Assembly: GCA_050290225.1 (NCBI GenBank)
Contig: JBNKHG010000073.1
Span: 1 to 36,086 of the forward strand
DNA length: 36,086 bases
DNA from: JBNKHG01 sp050290225
Lineage (GTDB): Bacteria; Pseudomonadota; Gammaproteobacteria; Pseudomonadales; Cellvibrionaceae
Reading direction: 5' to 3'
Shown: positions 14,527-23,552 of the stretch, piece by piece
Position numbering within the stretch: the stretch's first letter is position 1
Layout: each line of letters starts with the position of its first letter
Translations under genes and position numbers: made by a program
Notes under the pieces: generated by a model
Databases searched by the model: none
The model's input: only the letters and a program-made list of their open reading frames with translations
What the model was told of the DNA's origin: nothing

Positions 14527-16842
14527 TTAGAAGTCATAACGCAAGCCCAACTCCCAGCTTCTTGGGCGCCCCGGGATACTGGTATAACTCAACAGGTCAT
14601 CGCCTCCAACACGGGTGGAGTACTCTTCATTCGCGAGATTTTTACCCGTCAGCGACACTTCCCAGGAGGGGTGTTCTTGGGATGCCAGAGCAAACCGGAT
14701 ATTAACCAGATCGTAGCCCTCAAAATAGTTGGCCGCCTTGTCGATGGGTGTGATCAAGGAATCAGTGCCAAAGAGGTCATCGCGCCAGCTGTAATTAAGC
14801 TGTGCGCTACCCAGAAGATAGTTACTCACATTGGTTTCATAACGCAGCTGCAATGACCCACTCCATTTCGGTGCCTGGCCCCGCGACAATCCCTCCATGG
14901 GCGCGCCATTGTTAATGGGATCCAACCTGAACTCATCGCTGTCGACAATTTTGGCCTCCATCCAGGATAAGCCCAGCTGTACACTTAAGCCCTCGGCAAA
15001 CTGCGGTATCCAGAGCATCTCCAGCTCCGCACCGGTGTGTTCGGCGTCACCCATATTGCCCAACTTGGTCAATGCGGTACCGGTTTCTTGAGAAATCGTT
15101 TGCGTGAAACCTTGAACATCCTGGTAGTCGTAGAAATAAGCCGCAGCGTTCAATCGCAGGGTGCGATCAAACAGCTCGGACTTCAAACCCACTTCATAGG
15201 ACCACACAATCTCCTCTCTATAGGGATCGAGCTCCGGTTCGCTAAATGCAAAGCCTCCGTAAAATCCGCCAGACTTAAATCCTCGGGTGATTTTACCATA
15301 AACGAGTACGTCGTCCGTGACAGTCCAATCAATACCGATATGGCCAGACAGGTTTTCGTCTAACTCGTAGTCTTTATTGACGTCTTGAACGTAGTAGAAC
15401 TCTCCGCCAACCGGCACGAATTCGAATGGGTTCAAGTCCAGATGGGTATAATCAATCAGGTCTTTGTTTTCGTCGGTATAACGCAGGGAACCGCCGATAC
15501 TCACATCATCAGCAATCTGATACTTAACTTCCGTATATACCGCCCAGGAATCGGACTCCTGCTCAAATGAGCGAATGCCTTCACTCCAATAGATGAGTGC
15601 GTTTTGCGCGAGAGAACCATGACGGCGCTCATCCACCTCATCGTGTGCGATCATCAAACCCGTCTGCCAAGTCAAATCGCCCGTGCTATTGGATACCAGG
15701 CGAAACTCCTGGGACCAGGAAGTCAGCTCAGAGCTGGTTTCCTCTTGCAACAGTACCAAAGAGGAAGCGTCGTAGTCGTAAGTCTGATTGTTGTCGTAGG
15801 TGAGATAACCGGTAATAGAAGTGAAGGTGGCAAAAGACAGCTCAGAATCAAGGCGCACGGTAACGCCTTGCCAGTCGTTATCGAGTTTGTTGATGGGATT
15901 GCCGAGAACCGTACTGCCGTCAAAATCCTGATCGCTAGGCGTTGGACCGGTATCACCAGGAGTCCAGACCCAGTTGTTGGTGATATTTCCCAGGGTGACG
16001 CAATTGCCTGAGTTGCGGATGCCCGCCAGAGCGTCGGCACAAGGCTCAAAGTTTTCATCCCATATAGGTGATGACAGCCCCAAGGTGGTTTCGGACTCGT
16101 CCTTGCCTGAGTCTACCTTCACCAACAGCTCCGTGGTATCGCTAAGTTCGACAGCGACTTGTGCCCGGAAGGCAAAGAAATCGCTATCTCCCCACTCGTC
16201 GTCTTCCTCGGTGGCCAGACTGTCCTGCCAGCCTCCCCCCTGATGGGAAACCGCTGCCACCCGCGCCGCCGCCTTGTCACTAATATCAAACCCAATGGCG
16301 CCGTCCAGGCTATGCTTTTCCCAACGGCCAAAAGATCCGGAAAGATGCCCCATCAAACCACCGCCCACTTCGGGCGCCCTGGAAGCGACACGTACTGCGC
16401 CACCACTGGTATTACGACCGTACAGGCCACCCTGTGGCCCTTTTAGAACCTCCACACGTTCGATATCAAACATACCAATACCACCCAAAACGTTGGAGGT
16501 CAGGTAGTATTCGTCGTAATAAATGGCCGCCGTAGGTGTGTTGTTGGAGTTGAAATCAGCCAGGCCAACACCGCGAATCACCCAAGTGGGTTGTCCAGCA
16601 CCGCGATCGTCAAAAAGTTCAGCGCCAGCTATGTGCTCCGTCAGTGACTGTAAGTTTGACGCACTGAGGGATTCGATGTCATCTCCTGTAACCGCGTAGA
16701 CTGCTATAGGTACATCCTGCAGGTTCTCTGAACGCTTTTGAGCGGTGACTACTATTTCTTCCAGCTCTACTGCGGAGGCGCTGTAGCACCCGCCGGCCAA
16801 GACCAATGACACAGCTGTGGCAAGTTTCTTACTCTTGTACAT
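14527..16842 (-). CDS. TonB-dependent outer-membrane receptor, catabolic type
   Basis: A 771-residue receptor. A signal peptide (about 1-24) is followed by the TonB box ELEEIVVTA (26-34), the plug domain (PIAVYAVTGDDIE through VEVLKGPQGGLYGRNTSGGAVRVASRAP) and a 22-strand barrel ending in LRYDF with a C-terminal Phe. This is the large 'iron complex' subfamily that in sphingomonads and marine gammaproteobacteria often imports non-iron organic substrates. AGGAG lies 6 bp before the ATG, and a strong terminator follows the gene. It lies 99 bp downstream of the serine hydrolase gene on the same strand and faces the Rieske operon, so uptake of that pathway's substrate is plausible but unproven. 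Confidence 0.9.
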   Translation of the reverse strand: MYKSKKLATAVSLVLAGGCYSASAVELEEIVVTAQKRSENLQDVPIAVYAVTGDDIESLSASNLQSLTEHIAGAELFDDRGAGQPTWVIRGVGLADFNSNNTPTAAIYYDEYYLTSNVLGGIGMFDIERVEVLKGPQGGLYGRNTSGGAVRVASRAPEVGGGLMGHLSGSFGRWEKHSLDGAIGFDISDKAAARVAAVSHQGGGWQDSLATEEDDEWGDSDFFAFRAQVAVELSDTTELLVKVDSGKDESETTLGLSSPIWDENFEPCADALAGIRNSGNCVTLGNITNNWVWTPGDTGPTPSDQDFDGSTVLGNPINKLDNDWQGVTVRLDSELSFATFTSITGYLTYDNNQTYDYDASSLVLLQEETSSELTSWSQEFRLVSNSTGDLTWQTGLMIAHDEVDERRHGSLAQNALIYWSEGIRSFEQESDSWAVYTEVKYQIADDVSIGGSLRYTDENKDLIDYTHLDLNPFEFVPVGGEFYYVQDVNKDYELDENLSGHIGIDWTVTDDVLVYGKITRGFKSGGFYGGFAFSEPELDPYREEIVWSYEVGLKSELFDRTLRLNAAAYFYDYQDVQGFTQTISQETGTALTKLGNMGDAEHTGAELEMLWIPQFAEGLSVQLGLSWMEAKIVDSDEFRLDPINNGAPMEGLSRGQAPKWSGSLQLRYETNVSNYLLGSAQLNYSWRDDLFGTDSLITPIDKAANYFEGYDLVNIRFALASQEHPSWEVSLTGKNLANEEYSTRVGGDDLLSYTSIPGRPRSWELGLRYDF

Positions 16843-16941
16843 ATTAGCTCCTAGTTAACGACAGATTGCAATGACACCCGAGGCGCGATCGTCATAGTTA
16901 TTGTTTTGAATTTTGAAAAAACAGTTTGCACCTGGCGGTGA

Positions 16942-18198
16942 CTATTCAGGCTTCCACTTTGAAGCCGCCTGAAAAAACGCCAACGACTCTCTCTCCGCTG
17001 CATCATTTTCATCCAATGGCGGGAAATAGCTAAGTTTCACAACCACGGTTTCCGTAGATGGGTCGACAAAAATAAATTGTCCCTGCAGGCCAATAGCAAC
17101 ATAGGCCGGTGTACCCGACAGTGTCCACCACTGGTAGCCATAATCCAGTTGCTCATCTTCTTTACCGGCGGGCTTTGTGGATTCCTTCACCCATTCAGAC
17201 GAAACAATTTGCTTGCCATTGATGCGCCCTTCGTTGAGCATCATCAGACCAACGCGGGCATAGTCGCGGGCAACGGCATTAAAACCGGCGCCAGTAAACT
17301 CTCGACCGACACCTGGCTCACCATCCATAATGAAAAAGCCGTCATATTCTGCCCCCAATGGTTCCCAAAGATGAGTCGTCATAAAGGAAGATACGTTGCC
17401 GCCCTGACTGACTCGCTCTATCAAAAGCCCCAATACCGCAGTATCAATAGTTTTGTATTCAAAGACTTCACCGGGAGGGTGCAAGCGTTCAATGTCTTTT
17501 GCCACATCAACAAAGCGGGTAACATTTTTGACCAGTGAGGTAATGTGATTCCGAGCGGCAATTCCCGGCTTATTAAAGTCGTAGTTTTCTTTGTAGTTAA
17601 CGCCAGAGCGCATCTGCAAGACCTGACGAATCGTTACCCCGCGGTAGGCACCATTACGTAACTCAGGCAGGTAATCAGTGATGTCTTCATCCAGGGATAT
17701 AATCAGCCCCTGCTCCAGGGCGACTCCCACCAACAAAGAAGTCAGGGACTTGGTCACTGACCAGCCCATAAAGCGAGTGCTTGGGTCACTGTTGTTGCGA
17801 TAGACTTCGTAGACAATCTTCCCGTCTTTCAGAACCAGCATCGCATTGGTATACGTCCGTTCCAAGAACTCTTCTGGATTATAATTCTTTCCCTCAAAGT
17901 CATAAGTGAATTCCAAGGGGTAGTCTTCTCGGGAAAAGGGGGAGACAGCACCTGAGCGGGTCACCTTGCGATGGGTGAAAAGGGTGTCCATACTGCGGAA
18001 TGTCAGGGTATTGATGTCTCCATCCATCATCCCCCAACGAGCATTTTGGATGGCAACTGGTACCTCTGATCCCGGGCCCACAGCGGCAACTGTAGGGTCA
18101 ACAAACGTTTGACCGAACGTCATACCAGAAAAGATTCCAAAAGAAAGACCTCCTAACAGATTAAAAATCCGACCACGCTTCGACATTCTTTGTCTCAT
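16942..18198 (-). CDS. Exported serine hydrolase, class C beta-lactamase / NylB-like
   Basis: A 418-residue hydrolase with an N-terminal signal (basic MRQRMSKRGR then a hydrophobic stretch to about 30). The catalytic motif S147-V-T-K150 is in GWSVTKSLTSLLVGVALEQGL, typical of 6-aminohexanoate-dimer hydrolase and esterase EstB types. The second-motif tyrosine is probably Y248 in EYKTIDT, and a GYQWW element stands near the C-terminus. It would cleave an ester or amide in the periplasm; the substrate is unknown. GAGG precedes the ATG by 6 bp. An 18-bp palindrome sits about 100 bp upstream and the LuxR-type regulator gene lies just beyond it, suggesting specific control. Confidence 0.87.
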   Translation of the reverse strand: MRQRMSKRGRIFNLLGGLSFGIFSGMTFGQTFVDPTVAAVGPGSEVPVAIQNARWGMMDGDINTLTFRSMDTLFTHRKVTRSGAVSPFSREDYPLEFTYDFEGKNYNPEEFLERTYTNAMLVLKDGKIVYEVYRNNSDPSTRFMGWSVTKSLTSLLVGVALEQGLIISLDEDITDYLPELRNGAYRGVTIRQVLQMRSGVNYKENYDFNKPGIAARNHITSLVKNVTRFVDVAKDIERLHPPGEVFEYKTIDTAVLGLLIERVSQGGNVSSFMTTHLWEPLGAEYDGFFIMDGEPGVGREFTGAGFNAVARDYARVGLMMLNEGRINGKQIVSSEWVKESTKPAGKEDEQLDYGYQWWTLSGTPAYVAIGLQGQFIFVDPSTETVVVKLSYFPPLDENDAAERESLAFFQAASKWKPE

Positions 18199-18296
18199 TT
18201 ACTGCCTCTTCTCAGATTTACCCGCCTCGCACGATGGCGATGACAAATCGGCTTGATAATGTAGTTTTGATACTAGCCATGACGCAGAAACCTGTC

Positions 18297-18314
18297 ATAT
18301 CCCATATGGGATAT
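18297..18314. promoter_or_regulatory. 18-bp perfect palindrome upstream of the serine hydrolase gene
   Basis: ATATCCCATATGGGATAT is a perfect palindrome with no spacer, in the gap between the LuxR gene end and the hydrolase start, about 100 bp before the hydrolase ATG. Its size suits a dimeric LuxR/NarL-type activator site. I found no second copy upstream of the TonB receptor or of the CoA ligase operon. Confidence 0.6.
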
Positions 18315-18386
18315 CAGCGTCTGCGAAGAAGAAGGGTCGAGCAGTGATGGAGGTATCAGGCAAGTAAAGGGCTACGGCGCTATGAG

Positions 18387-19523
18387 TTACTTAGGCAGAC
18401 AAACCTTCGCGGTTATGGAGGAACTGATGAGCCTAATCAAATCTGGTTGTCGGTTGACCCCAAGCTTGGTGAAGGTACTTTTAAGTTGAATCCGCGCGGT
18501 GCCTTCCGCAATACCTTGCTTACAGGCGTAGTCACTGAGAGATAAGCCTTCACAAAGGGCAACGGACAACGTCGCCTCGGCCGGCGACAAACCAAACAGC
18601 GAAACAAGATCATCAGCGGTCATGTTGCATGCCCCCTCGCCGTCCGACAGATAAAGAGCCACATAGGGTATGGAACAAGATTCCGGCTGCATGGTGAACA
18701 CGGGCCTGGCCAACAGATGCAGGGAGCCATTCAGGTGTTGCCCAAGGACACCGACCACCTGCTGGTTGGCGCCAGAATAGACAGACTGCAGCATCTCATT
18801 CAATTTAGCCTGCCCCTCTCTGGAACCACAGCGCAACAGCGAACCAACAACGGATAGATGCGGTGAACGCGCCAGTACCTGCATGGCGGTGTCATTGACC
18901 CAGTTGATGTCGTCATTGCCATCCAGAATCACTAGTCCGGTATCCAGCTGGTTGATGGAGTGTGACAACAGCTGGATCTGCCGCTGTGACTGACTCAGCT
19001 TTTCGGAAAGTGAAACAGTCTGCTTCAAATGCGGCGTTATGGTACGCAAAAATGCTGCCAACTCCTGATCAAACGTTCGGCAATCATTATAATGGCGATT
19101 CAGGATCAGACTCAGGCAGCGATCACCGGGGTACTGAATATTCAGAAGAACGGAGCGCCCGTGCCCGACAGCCTTCAATCTTTCCCGAAACGCGCTAAAA
19201 CGGGGATACCGGTACTCAGGCAGGTCTTCATCGCAAACGATGGAAGTCTCATCTTCCCAGTGTTCGTTACTCGAAATCTCCAATCGTGGATTGTCGTCAT
19301 TATTGATCAGGCTATCGTGAAGCTCAGCATTGGCGGTGGATACCGGATCCCTCACAACCCACTGCTGAACGTATCGATTCCCTTGACGATTGAGCATCTG
19401 CACGATAGCCCCACAAAGCTGCAGCTCTTCACAGATCCTGCCCAGCGCATGATTCCAGTTTTCAGGCTGTTCGGCCGACTGGTAGAGCACCGGCAACAAT
19501 TGATCAACGAACCTGTCTGACAT
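18387..19523 (-). CDS. LuxR-type transcriptional regulator
   Basis: A 378-residue regulator. The C-terminal helix-turn-helix (about 315-372) reads LSPAEATLSVALCEGLSLSDYACKQGIAEGTARIQLKSTFTKLGVNRQPDLIRLI, a standard LuxR/GerE domain. The central part (about 195-300) looks PAS-like (LDTGLVILDGNDDINWVNDTAMQVLAR), so it may sense a small ligand; no autoinducer-binding or receiver domain is evident. I chose the ATG of MSDRFVDQLLPVLYQ, preceded by AAGAG. A longer frame to 19787 would overlap the ferredoxin gene and add unrelated sequence. It lies directly upstream of the hydrolase and receptor genes on the same strand and probably controls them. It could also control the Rieske operon, but no shared site is visible. 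Confidence 0.85.
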   Translation of the reverse strand: MSDRFVDQLLPVLYQSAEQPENWNHALGRICEELQLCGAIVQMLNRQGNRYVQQWVVRDPVSTANAELHDSLINNDDNPRLEISSNEHWEDETSIVCDEDLPEYRYPRFSAFRERLKAVGHGRSVLLNIQYPGDRCLSLILNRHYNDCRTFDQELAAFLRTITPHLKQTVSLSEKLSQSQRQIQLLSHSINQLDTGLVILDGNDDINWVNDTAMQVLARSPHLSVVGSLLRCGSREGQAKLNEMLQSVYSGANQQVVGVLGQHLNGSLHLLARPVFTMQPESCSIPYVALYLSDGEGACNMTADDLVSLFGLSPAEATLSVALCEGLSLSDYACKQGIAEGTARIQLKSTFTKLGVNRQPDLIRLISSSITAKVCLPK

Positions 19524-19749
19524 ATTCAGCTCTTGAAAACTCCCATACCCAACTCCGAGCGCTGTTTGCCTTTCAATATGACTTACGGCCTTGCAGACAG
19601 TTATTTGGTGCCCCACCTCCATATGAGCCAATGCAATAACTGGCAACCTATATATACCGAAAACAACTAAGCGTGCCCGGGCGACATCAAATAGCAATAA
19701 TAGCAATGGCTGCCTTGCTCTTTCCATTGGGAATTTTGGAGACAACGAC

Positions 19750-19977
19750 TCAATACTGCGATTCCGGTAAATGCACGACCAATCCATCCATCTCTTCGGT
19801 CACCGCCAGCTGGCAACTGAGACGACTGGTATCGCGCTGGCCCATCACCGAATCCAGCATATCCTTTTCCATGTCACTGGCATTACCGGCTTTCTCCAGC
19901 CAGGCCTCGTCCACATAACAGTGGCAGGTCGCACAGGAGCAGGCGCCACCGCACTCGGCGAGAATTCCCTCGATCAT
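19750..19977 (-). pseudogene. N-terminally truncated [2Fe-2S] ferredoxin
   Basis: 75 codons matching the C-terminal two thirds of the ferredoxin at 13844-14164. They share identical blocks (AECGGACSCATCHCYVD and DGLVVHLPESQ) and all four cluster cysteines (C9, C15, C18, C55 here). The first 32 or so residues, which form the opening beta-hairpin and helix of the fold, are missing. Upstream in-frame codons run to a TGA near 20060 without another start and do not resemble the family. DNA of the shared blocks has clearly diverged, so this is an old paralogue, not a fresh copy. It may be a remnant, or a short protein with uncertain folding. It sits between the PepSY gene and the LuxR gene. Confidence 0.7.
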
Positions 19978-20074
19978 TCGGCCTGTAGACCCACCCGCCT
20001 TTTTTATATCAGGGCTATCAGAAATCCATATTGTTCGGAGTGTAGTGGATCGGGCTGTTTCTCAATAAGTAAAG

Positions 20075-21139
20075 TCACTTGGCCACTGCCTGCTTGAGTG
20101 CGGAGCTCTTAGCTCGCGGCTTTTGTAACCAAATGACAAGCCCCATACTACACAAGATAATCAGTGTCAGTCCGGTCAACAAAACGATCAGTTGACCAAT
20201 TCCGCCAAGGACAGACCCAGTGTGAAAAGGCAACAGAGCCATCCAAAGATCACTGTTTTTTTCTGCCGGGGTAACAGAGAGCAGGCTAAGGCCAGCCGAA
20301 TCGATGAGCACTTGGTGGACGGCGCGGGAATTTCGTTCCGGGGCATAAAATTGCACTTTTACCGTGTGATCGTCACCGAAATTTATACTCTGGATTACGG
20401 CCTGAGGAAAAACACTTTGCGCTTTATCGATCGATGCCTCAAACCTGGAATAATCAAACCCGTCAACCTGGGCGGCGGATGAGGATGCCGACTCTGCCAA
20501 CAGGATTTCTCCTCCGATGATCAACCCGGTTGTAACCATAACGAGCAGCATTGGTGCCAGTACAATTCCCACTGTCCGGTGTATCTGTCGCAGAACAAGC
20601 CTGGGCTTCAAACGCCAATTGACAGCCAGACTGTTCCGCCAACGACGCCCTCGCCCAGGCCACCAATAGCCGATACCGGTTATGGACATAGCTAAGATGC
20701 ATATACCCGTTAATATAACGATCGACGTACCCATCTTGCCGGAGACCAGCTCATAGTGCAGCCTTAACGCCGCCTCGACCGGAAACCGCCAGAGCGTTCC
20801 AAAACGCAATATTTTTCCGTTCCCAGGGTCAACCGAAGTAAAGTGGACAGCGCCTTCGCTATTGACCAGTTGCAGCAAATAAGTCGCAGCCGACGTATCG
20901 GGATAAAATACACGTTGAATGTCCATTTCGGGCAGGCTTTTCTCCACCGAACTCAGGACGACACCGATGGATTGATCGCCAAGTTCGCTCTTGCGAACCA
21001 TACCACCCGGGTCCAGAAACCGGGCGAGTTCCCAGCGATAAACAAGCATGGTACCGGTAATGGACTGGAGGAGAATGGTCACAGCGGCCGCCAAGCCAAT
21101 CCATTTGTGGACGCTGAGGAACATCCGCTTGGAAAACAT
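20075..21139 (-). CDS. PepSY-associated membrane protein (iron-regulated type)
   Basis: A 354-residue inner-membrane protein of the PepSY_TM / PiuB family, found beside siderophore receptors and thought to act as ferric-siderophore reductases or periplasmic reduction partners. The pattern is an N-terminal segment with H12-K-W (VHKWIGLAAAVTILLQSITGTMLVYRWE), a periplasmic PepSY region (about 60-125), further membrane helices around 140-165 and 195-215, a second periplasmic part, and a last helix (LIVLLTGLTLIILCSMGLVIW). Histidines in LRLHYELVSG and RQIHRTVGI are typical haem-ligand candidates. The ATG at 21139 is chosen over a GTG one codon upstream. No Fur box was recognised. Confidence 0.82.
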   Translation of the reverse strand: MFSKRMFLSVHKWIGLAAAVTILLQSITGTMLVYRWELARFLDPGGMVRKSELGDQSIGVVLSSVEKSLPEMDIQRVFYPDTSAATYLLQLVNSEGAVHFTSVDPGNGKILRFGTLWRFPVEAALRLHYELVSGKMGTSIVILTGICILAMSITGIGYWWPGRGRRWRNSLAVNWRLKPRLVLRQIHRTVGIVLAPMLLVMVTTGLIIGGEILLAESASSSAAQVDGFDYSRFEASIDKAQSVFPQAVIQSINFGDDHTVKVQFYAPERNSRAVHQVLIDSAGLSLLSVTPAEKNSDLWMALLPFHTGSVLGGIGQLIVLLTGLTLIILCSMGLVIWLQKPRAKSSALKQAVAK

Positions 21140-21177
21140 CACTGTATCAAAGCCTGTAAGTGATGTTTGCAGGTTGG

Positions 21178-22041
21178 TTATCCCAGGGATTGAGAAGCGA
21201 TGGCATAGGTGCGGGTCGCTTGATTATCGGCCAACGGCTCGCCTCTCATGACCACAGGGGCTATATCAACCAGGGTCAGGTCGGATTGACGCAAAAATTC
21301 CGCCAGCTCCGTTGCATGGGCGGGTATATCGATTCTCGTAAGACTGGTACCGAACGACAGCAGCCATGACACAAGGACTTTTGCCACTTCCTCATTCGGG
21401 GCGACGACAGGCCCAATGACCATGCCGCGACCGGCCGGGCGAATCAGGCCGAAACCGACCGGCTGGCCGTCCTTTTCGGCCAAAACACAGCTCCCCTGCT
21501 CCAGGATGGCACGAAGTAATTCAAGCCGCCGGGCTCCGAAGGCAGCCTCGTCCAGCTCACACAGTAACGGCAGTACGGTATCATCGACCTCGCGAAGCGA
21601 CAGGCCAGCCGGCTGCTCAAGGGCGGCAGGCGAAGGCACTCCCTGCCATTGCTGCACCTCCCCCACCTGCCGGAAGCCCATGGCACGACTAAGGTTTAGA
21701 CCACTCCGGGTCCAGACACTCCGGAAAGTCCGAGGGCCAGCGTCTTCAAAAATCGCCTCCATCAGCCGGCGACCAAGGCCGTGACCGCGATATCGCTCAT
21801 CGACGAGCACCATACCCACGGTGCCCAGCTCGCTACCGTACGGCCACCACAAACCCGTCCCAACAATCGATCCATCCGGCGTACAAGCGACCCACCCTCG
21901 TCCAAACCGGCAATGGAAATCCCAGTCTTCCCGACGGTGCGCCCAACTTTCCGCCTGAGAGAGCCTCACAGCGGTATCACGGTCGCGGGGCTCCATTTTC
22001 CGAATGGTAATTTCCGTCGATTGCTGAGCGGCTGATTCCAT
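21178..22041 (-). CDS. GNAT-family N-acetyltransferase with C-terminal second domain
   Basis: A 287-residue protein. The N-terminal GNAT domain (about 10-135) has the acetyl-CoA motif VLVDERYRGHGLGRRLMEAIF. The C-terminal half (about 145-275; LSLREVDDTVLPLLCELDEAAFGARRLELLRAIL) matches the second domain of YitH/HolE-like two-domain acetyltransferases (Acetyltransf_18 type). It probably acetylates a small metabolite in the cytosol; the acceptor is unknown. It ends 38 bp before the PepSY gene start on the same strand, so the two could be co-transcribed. Confidence 0.85.
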   Translation of the reverse strand: MESAAQQSTEITIRKMEPRDRDTAVRLSQAESWAHRREDWDFHCRFGRGWVACTPDGSIVGTGLWWPYGSELGTVGMVLVDERYRGHGLGRRLMEAIFEDAGPRTFRSVWTRSGLNLSRAMGFRQVGEVQQWQGVPSPAALEQPAGLSLREVDDTVLPLLCELDEAAFGARRLELLRAILEQGSCVLAEKDGQPVGFGLIRPAGRGMVIGPVVAPNEEVAKVLVSWLLSFGTSLTRIDIPAHATELAEFLRQSDLTLVDIAPVVMRGEPLADNQATRTYAIASQSLG

Positions 22042-22501
22042 GAGTAATTACCTCGTCAGAGTTATTTGTCCAACGCTTTTTCGGGCTGACAACCGAACTT
22101 TACGTTTATTCTGTCTATTTACGCTGCTAGCTTACAAGGATCCAGGGAAATAATCTGCCATTATTGCATGCGCGGCTTTACTTTTATTTTAATTTAATTT
22201 GCATTTCCGCTCCACCCTGCCATTCGGATCTAGGCCATTGAAAATCCGGCAAACTGTTGCTCCCGGTGACAAATCTACGGCAGATTATGCCACGATTCGG
22301 TCGAACGCCAAGATATTTACTTTCCGGGATTGCCAAATCGGGTAATCTGTTCGCGAACACCTGATAATGTTACGCACTGACTATGGCCGTATTGCAAACC
22401 AGCGGCTGCAGTACCTGCCCGGCCCCGGGAGAGAGTCCTGATCGCCATAAACCAATCCAACTGAATACACCAAATGCAAAGCAAGGCACAAACTGGGTAT
22501 T
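22042..22501. other. Intergenic region, promoter side of the GNAT gene and decayed DNA
   Basis: About 460 bases. The part next to 22041 is AT-rich and must hold the promoter of the minus-strand GNAT gene. From about 22390 a plus-strand open frame (starting MAVLQTSGCSTCPAPGE, 53 codons) leads toward the cupin remnant in a neighbouring frame and may be its scrambled 5' part. Nothing else is recognisable. Confidence 0.4.
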
Positions 22502-22764
22502 TTGCGTCGTCACGAACTCTATCACCGTGCGGACTTAAATATCCGTGCCGGCCTATGGGACTCGACACCCTATGAGCGCAAAATTTTGCCTCACAAGGAG
22601 CACGAACTCATACACATCACCAAGGGCAGCGTGTGCCTTACCGATAGCGCCGGTTGAGCGGAACTGTTCTCCGTGGGTGAAACCGTTTTCGTATTGCGGG
22701 GAACCGAGTGCTCGTGGAAAGCGAAGAACCCGTCGCCAAGATCTACTGCTATAGAAACAATTGA
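22502..22764 (+). pseudogene. Cupin_3-type cupin pseudogene (nonsense plus frameshift)
   Basis: The frame from 22502 reads RRHELYHRADLNIRAGLWDS, then a typical cupin strand set (HEHELIHITKGSVCLTDSAG as KEHELIHITKG and SVCLTDSAG). An in-frame TGA at 22655-22657 interrupts it exactly where CGA (Arg) would give GRAELFSVGETVFVLRGTECSW, so a single C-to-T change explains the stop. After TGG at about 22718 the frame must shift by one missing G to give ESEEPVAKIYCYRNN and the stop at 22762. The start is not visible. The family (DUF861/EutQ-like) includes small cupins next to amino-acid and hydroxyacid genes. The adjacent convergent ghrA remnant suggests they decayed together. Confidence 0.75.
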
Positions 22765-22841
22765 TACACCCTCCATTGCAGGTGCGATCTCACCGATCCC
22801 ACCTCGATTAATCTCACCGGCAAGGTAATAGACTGCAGCTT

Positions 22842-23448
22842 TCAATAGCCCGAATGACGATCTACTTCACCCTTCATGGCCAGACCCGAGCTATGGCGGC
22901 GAATGTTCTCCAGCAATACCTCGCACCCTGAATCCACCTGCGTAGTCGCCGCAATATGAGGCGTGATTTGTACCTGAGGATGCTGCCATAAAGGGTTATC
23001 CTGTGCCTGCAGCAGGTCTGCCTCACGGAGATGCCCGCCGAGACCCGCGTTGACCAACCGTGCACCCTTGGGCAATAGATTGAAAGTCTCACTGCACAGA
23101 ATACCGCGGGTGGCGTCGGTCAGAGGCAACAGGCAGACCAGGATATCAGTTTGACCGAGAAAGTCCGCGAACTCTTCGCTGCCGGCAAAGCAACGCACGC
23201 CTGGAATATCATGTGACGACCGGCTCCGCCCGGATAACTGGAACCCGAGAGTTTTCAGTTGCTCGATGGCAGCCTTACCCAGGTTGCCGAGGCCCATTAT
23301 GCCAACTCGATGCCTTTGTGCGGGTATCCACGGCACCGGGGTCACCGACGTCCGGCCAGATATGGAATGGCAGCTCGGGCTCTTCCACGGCAAACCGCTG
23401 CTGCCATTGTTGGCCCCGCTCTGGATCGGAAACATACAGAATGGACAT
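22842..23448 (-). pseudogene. ghrA: Glyoxylate/hydroxypyruvate reductase A pseudogene
   Basis: The N-terminus is recognisable from the ATG at 23448 (MSILYVSDPERGQQWQQRFA, then ELPFHIWPDVGDPGAVD). It breaks near codon 45 and continues in another frame with the NAD-binding part HRVGIMGLGNLGKAAIEQLKTLGF. About 90-100 residues of the family are missing between the two. A second deletion lies in GGHLREADLLQAQDNPLWQHP, where intact enzymes have about 20 more residues carrying the catalytic Glu. The C-terminus (TPHIAATTQ, VDRHSGY) is family-like. A D-2-hydroxyacid dehydrogenase that has lost substrate domain and catalytic parts is surely inactive. Confidence 0.82.
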
Positions 23449-23487
23449 CACGGAACGCCATAATCATGATTTTCCCCCTGGCCGGAT

Positions 23488-23522
23488 AAAAAAAACTGCC
23501 TGCGGCTTGAAGCCGCAGGCAG
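23488..23522 (-). terminator. Intrinsic terminator of the siderophore receptor gene
   Basis: A perfect 13-bp stem, CTGCCTGCGGCTT with its complement, and on the minus strand a run of eight T. It follows the receptor stop codon by about 30 bp and lies just upstream of the ghrA remnant, isolating the two. Confidence 0.9.
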
Positions 23523-23552
23523 CAAAGCAGGGAGAATTGAAACAGAACAGCG

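Noticed and set aside
19524..19787. N-terminal extension of the LuxR-type regulator
   Set aside because: It overlaps the ferredoxin coding sequence in another frame, has no regulator-like features, and a good ATG with AAGAG lies at 19523.
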